DNA of 8,433 nt from Holophaga sp. (lineage in GTDB: Bacteria > Acidobacteriota > Holophagae > Holophagales > Holophagaceae). This document shows positions 6,343 to 8,433 of the stretch, in pieces (the stretch's first letter is position 1; the number at the start of each line of letters is the position of its first letter). Under the pieces are notes generated by a model. The model saw only the letters and a list, made by a program, of their open reading frames with translations, had not been told where the DNA came from and made no database searches. Position numbers and translations under genes: made by a program. The DNA lies in assembly GCA_031292735.1 (NCBI GenBank), contig JARLGP010000164.1, positions 1 to 8,433 on the forward strand, in the 5' to 3' direction.

Positions 6343-7374
6343 ATGTCCCGTTCCCCCTTCGATCTCTCCCCTTCGCTCTCCCTGGGCGAAGCCCGCGCCT
6401 TCATGGAGGCCTGCCTGGATCCGGGCTCGGATCCCCAGGCGGTGGGCCAGGCCCTGCTGGCCTTCAACCAGCGGCCGCTGCAGGGCACCGAACTGACCGC
6501 CTTCGCCCAGGTGCTGGGCGAGCGGGCCCGCCCGTTCCACCCGGGGGTGCACCCCACCCTGGACACCTGCGGCACCGGCGGCGACGCCCGCCAGGGCGTG
6601 CACACCGCCAACCTGTCCACCCTGGCCGCCCTGGCCCTGGCCCACATGGGGGTGGACGTGGTGAAGCACGGCAGCCGCGCGGCCTCGTCCCTGTGCGGCT
6701 CCGCCGACCTGCTGGAGGCCCTGGGCCTGGACCTGGACCGGCCCTCGGCGCAGGTGGAGGGCGACCTGGCCCGCACCCACTTCGCCTTCCTGTTCGCCCA
6801 GCGGTTCCACCCGGTGCTGGGCGCCATCGCGCCCATCCGCCGGTCCCTGGCGGTGCCCACCGTGTTCAACATGCTGGGCCCCCTGCTGAACCCGGCCCGG
6901 CCGGAATTCCAGGTGCTGGGCGTGGCCCGGGAGGAATGGATCCTGCCGGTGGCCGAGGCCCTGGCGGCCGGGGGCCTGGAGGCGGCCCTGGTGGTGCACG
7001 GCCTCACCGGGGACGGCCTGGGCATGGACGAGGCCTCCCTGGAAGGCCCCACCTGCATCCAGCCGGTGCGCGCCGGGCGGCTGCTGCCCCAGGTGCGGAT
7101 CCTGCCCCAGGACGCCGGGCTGCGGCAGACCCCGCCGGCCCCGGCCGCCGGTTCCAAGGCGGCCTGCGTGGCCCTGGCCGAAGGGCTGGCCGGAGGCCGG
7201 GAGCACCCGGGCTTCAGCCCCCGGGTGGCCGAGGAGGTGGCGCTGCAGGCGGCCCTGGGCCTGGTGCTGGTGCGGGAGCTGCCGTTCTCCGCGCTGCCCG
7301 CGCTGGTGGCGGAAGTGCGCGACGTCCTGCTGGGTGGCCTGCACCTGCCGTCCCTTCTGGCGCTGGCGGCCTGA
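6343..7374 (+). CDS. trpD: Anthranilate phosphoribosyltransferase
   Basis: TrpD transfers phosphoribose from PRPP to anthranilate. The product has 343 residues, typical of stand-alone TrpD. Motifs are DTCGTGGD (74-81, PRPP loop), VHTANLST (86-93), KHGSRAASSLCGSAD (108-122), HFAFLFAQRFHP (146-157), RRSLAVPTVFNMLGPLLNP (166-184) and VVHGLTGDGLGMDE (217-230). The anthranilate/PRPP motif normally reads KHGNR; here Ser111 replaces Asn, an uncommon change. I chose ATG 6343 because GGAG (6333-6336) sits six bases upstream; an in-frame ATG at 6331 overlaps the preceding stop (TGATG) and would add four residues. It is tightly linked to the DAHP synthase gene and, one base after its stop, to trpC. Confidence 0.95.
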   Translation: MSRSPFDLSPSLSLGEARAFMEACLDPGSDPQAVGQALLAFNQRPLQGTELTAFAQVLGERARPFHPGVHPTLDTCGTGGDARQGVHTANLSTLAALALAHMGVDVVKHGSRAASSLCGSADLLEALGLDLDRPSAQVEGDLARTHFAFLFAQRFHPVLGAIAPIRRSLAVPTVFNMLGPLLNPARPEFQVLGVAREEWILPVAEALAAGGLEAALVVHGLTGDGLGMDEASLEGPTCIQPVRAGRLLPQVRILPQDAGLRQTPPAPAAGSKAACVALAEGLAGGREHPGFSPRVAEEVALQAALGLVLVRELPFSALPALVAEVRDVLLGGLHLPSLLALAA

Positions 7375-7375
7375 G

Positions 7376-8191
7376 ATGGACTTCCCGCCGAGCCCCGAAG
7401 CCCTCCTGGAACATGCCGCCTCCCTGGGCATCCTGCGCGACCTGCTGGCCTCGGAGCTGGAACGCTCCCGGGGGATGGCGGCCTCAAGCCCGCCGCGGCC
7501 CGGGCACCGCGCCGGCGCCGGAATGGGACCGTTCGAGGCGGCCCTGCGCCAGGCGCCGCTGCCGGTCATCGCCGAATTCAAGCGAGGCTCGCCCTCCCTG
7601 GGGCCGTTCGCCGCCGGCGCGGACATCCGCGAACGGCTGGCCGGCTACGCCCGGGGCGGGGCCGCCGCCTGCTCCATCCTGGCCGAGCCGGCCTGGTTCC
7701 TGGGCCGGCCGGAGGACTTCAACCGGGCCAAGGCCTGCGGACTGCCCCTGCTGTACAAGGGCTTCGTCTGCACCGAGGCGCACCTGGACGAAGCGGCCGC
7801 CCGGGGCGCCCAGGCGGTGCTGCTGATCACCCGGATCCTGGGCGAGCACCTGGCGGGCTTCGCGGACGCGGCCCGGGCCCGGGGCCTGGAGCCCCTGGTG
7901 GAAGTGCACGGGCTCGACGAACTCCCGGCGGCGCAGGCGGCCGGGGTGCGCATGGTGGGCTGGAACGCCCGCGACCTGGCCGACTTCTCCGTGCGCAGAG
8001 CGCCCGGGGCCCTGCTCCGGGCCGCCTTCCCCGAGGCCCTGCTGATCCGCGAATCCGGCATCCGCACCGCCGAGGACGCCCGGGCCGCCCTGGCGGAAGG
8101 CTTCGACGCCCTGCTGATCGGCGAGGCGCTCATGCGCGCCCCCGACCCGGCCGCCTTCCTGGCCCGGATCGGCCCGGGGCCGCGGCCATGA
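7376..8191 (+). CDS. trpC: Indole-3-glycerol phosphate synthase
   Basis: TrpC closes the pyrrole ring of carboxyphenylaminodeoxyribulose phosphate, releasing CO2, to give indole-3-glycerol phosphate. The product is a 271-residue single-domain TIM barrel, not fused to TrpF. Conserved residues can be placed: Glu67 and Lys69 in IAEFKRGSPS (65-74), Lys128 in YKGF (127-130), Glu176 in LVEVH (174-178), Asn197 in GWNARDL (195-201), Glu226 and Ser227 in RESGI (225-229), and the phosphate site LLIGEALM (246-253). The common RKDF motif reads YKGF here, with glycine for aspartate next to the catalytic lysine. ATG 7376 lies one base after the trpD stop with no strong Shine-Dalgarno, consistent with translational coupling. 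A start at 7334 would sit inside trpD. Confidence 0.95.
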   Translation: MDFPPSPEALLEHAASLGILRDLLASELERSRGMAASSPPRPGHRAGAGMGPFEAALRQAPLPVIAEFKRGSPSLGPFAAGADIRERLAGYARGGAAACSILAEPAWFLGRPEDFNRAKACGLPLLYKGFVCTEAHLDEAAARGAQAVLLITRILGEHLAGFADAARARGLEPLVEVHGLDELPAAQAAGVRMVGWNARDLADFSVRRAPGALLRAAFPEALLIRESGIRTAEDARAALAEGFDALLIGEALMRAPDPAAFLARIGPGPRP

Positions 8192-8433
8192 TGGCCAAGG
8201 TCTGCGGCCTCACCTGTGCCGCCGACGTGGCCCTGGCGCTGGACGCGGGGGCGGACCTGCTGGGCTTTCTCCAGCACCCCGCCAGCCCGCGCCACTGTCC
8301 GGACCTGGAACTGGCGCGGCTGGCCGGCGACCGCGCCGTGCTGGTGCTGGTGGCCGCCGGCGCCGATCAGGCGCTGGCCCTGGCCCGCGAGGCCGGGGCG
8401 GGCTGGGTCCAGCCCTACCTGCCGGCCCCGGAG
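8188..8433 (+). CDS. trpF: Phosphoribosylanthranilate isomerase, 3' truncated by window
   Basis: TrpF converts phosphoribosylanthranilate to the carboxyphenylaminodeoxyribulose phosphate used by TrpC. Only the first 82 residues are in the window; the frame stays open to the last base. The N-terminus KVCGLT (4-9) carries the catalytic cysteine (Cys6), followed by ADVALALDAGADLLGF (12-27) and SPRHC (33-37), the expected order for TrpF. The usual VQLHG segment reads VQPYL, which is atypical. The start ATG overlaps the trpC stop (ATGA); a second ATG at 8191 would shorten the protein by one residue. It is a separate gene rather than a TrpC-TrpF fusion. trpB and trpA are expected next but cannot be seen. 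Confidence 0.88.
   Translation, partial: MMAKVCGLTCAADVALALDAGADLLGFLQHPASPRHCPDLELARLAGDRAVLVLVAAGADQALALAREAGAGWVQPYLPAPE

Noticed and set aside
4642..7374. TrpG-TrpD fusion as in enterobacteria
   Set aside because: trpG ends at 5235 with its own stop, and a complete DAHP synthase gene separates it from trpD.

Overview
This is a very GC-rich bacterial chromosome segment. Its right two thirds hold the start of a tryptophan biosynthesis operon. Its left third is different: a palindrome-rich non-coding stretch and a clearly AT-richer gene for a predicted exported protein. The organism cannot be fixed from the sequence. Leader-peptide attenuation, Shine-Dalgarno sites and codon use point to a high-GC Gram-negative type. 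A Holophagae/Acidobacteriota-like source is only a weak guess.

Layout. Bases 1-482 contain no convincing gene. Bases 1-312 carry several strong inverted repeats and a two-copy 30-base tandem repeat, and a plausible promoter lies at 349-377. Bases 483-1658 (+) encode a 391-residue protein with a signal peptide and faint resemblance to DXD-type (GT-A fold) glycosyltransferases. It converges on a 416-residue FAD-dependent oxidoreductase of the protoporphyrinogen-oxidase-like group (1694-2944, -). The 35-base gap and the end of the oxidoreductase gene hold one imperfect hairpin.

The trp operon starts in the roughly 100-base divergent gap. In order there is a candidate promoter (2986-3014), a short leader peptide with three Trp codons in WFWRFW (3044-3121), a textbook intrinsic terminator (3147-3173), and an alternative antiterminator pairing (3087-3095 with 3147-3154). 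Together these form a transcription attenuator. The structural genes follow: trpE (3193), trpG (4642), a type I-beta DAHP synthase (5246), trpD (6343), trpC (7376) and trpF (8188, cut by the window end). Junctions are abutting, overlapping or a few bases long, which implies one transcript with translational coupling.

How the genes work together. The embedded DAHP synthase makes the first intermediate of the shikimate pathway, which leads to chorismate. TrpE/TrpG convert chorismate plus glutamine to anthranilate. TrpD adds phosphoribose, TrpF isomerises the product, and TrpC closes the indole ring to give indole-3-glycerol phosphate. trpB and trpA are expected just beyond the window. Placing the DAHP synthase behind the Trp attenuator would tie entry of carbon into the pathway to Trp-tRNA charging. 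The best leads are the unannotated attenuator with its unusual geometry, the DAHP synthase inside the operon, the exported glycosyltransferase-like protein on a compositionally foreign patch, and the palindrome cluster beside it.
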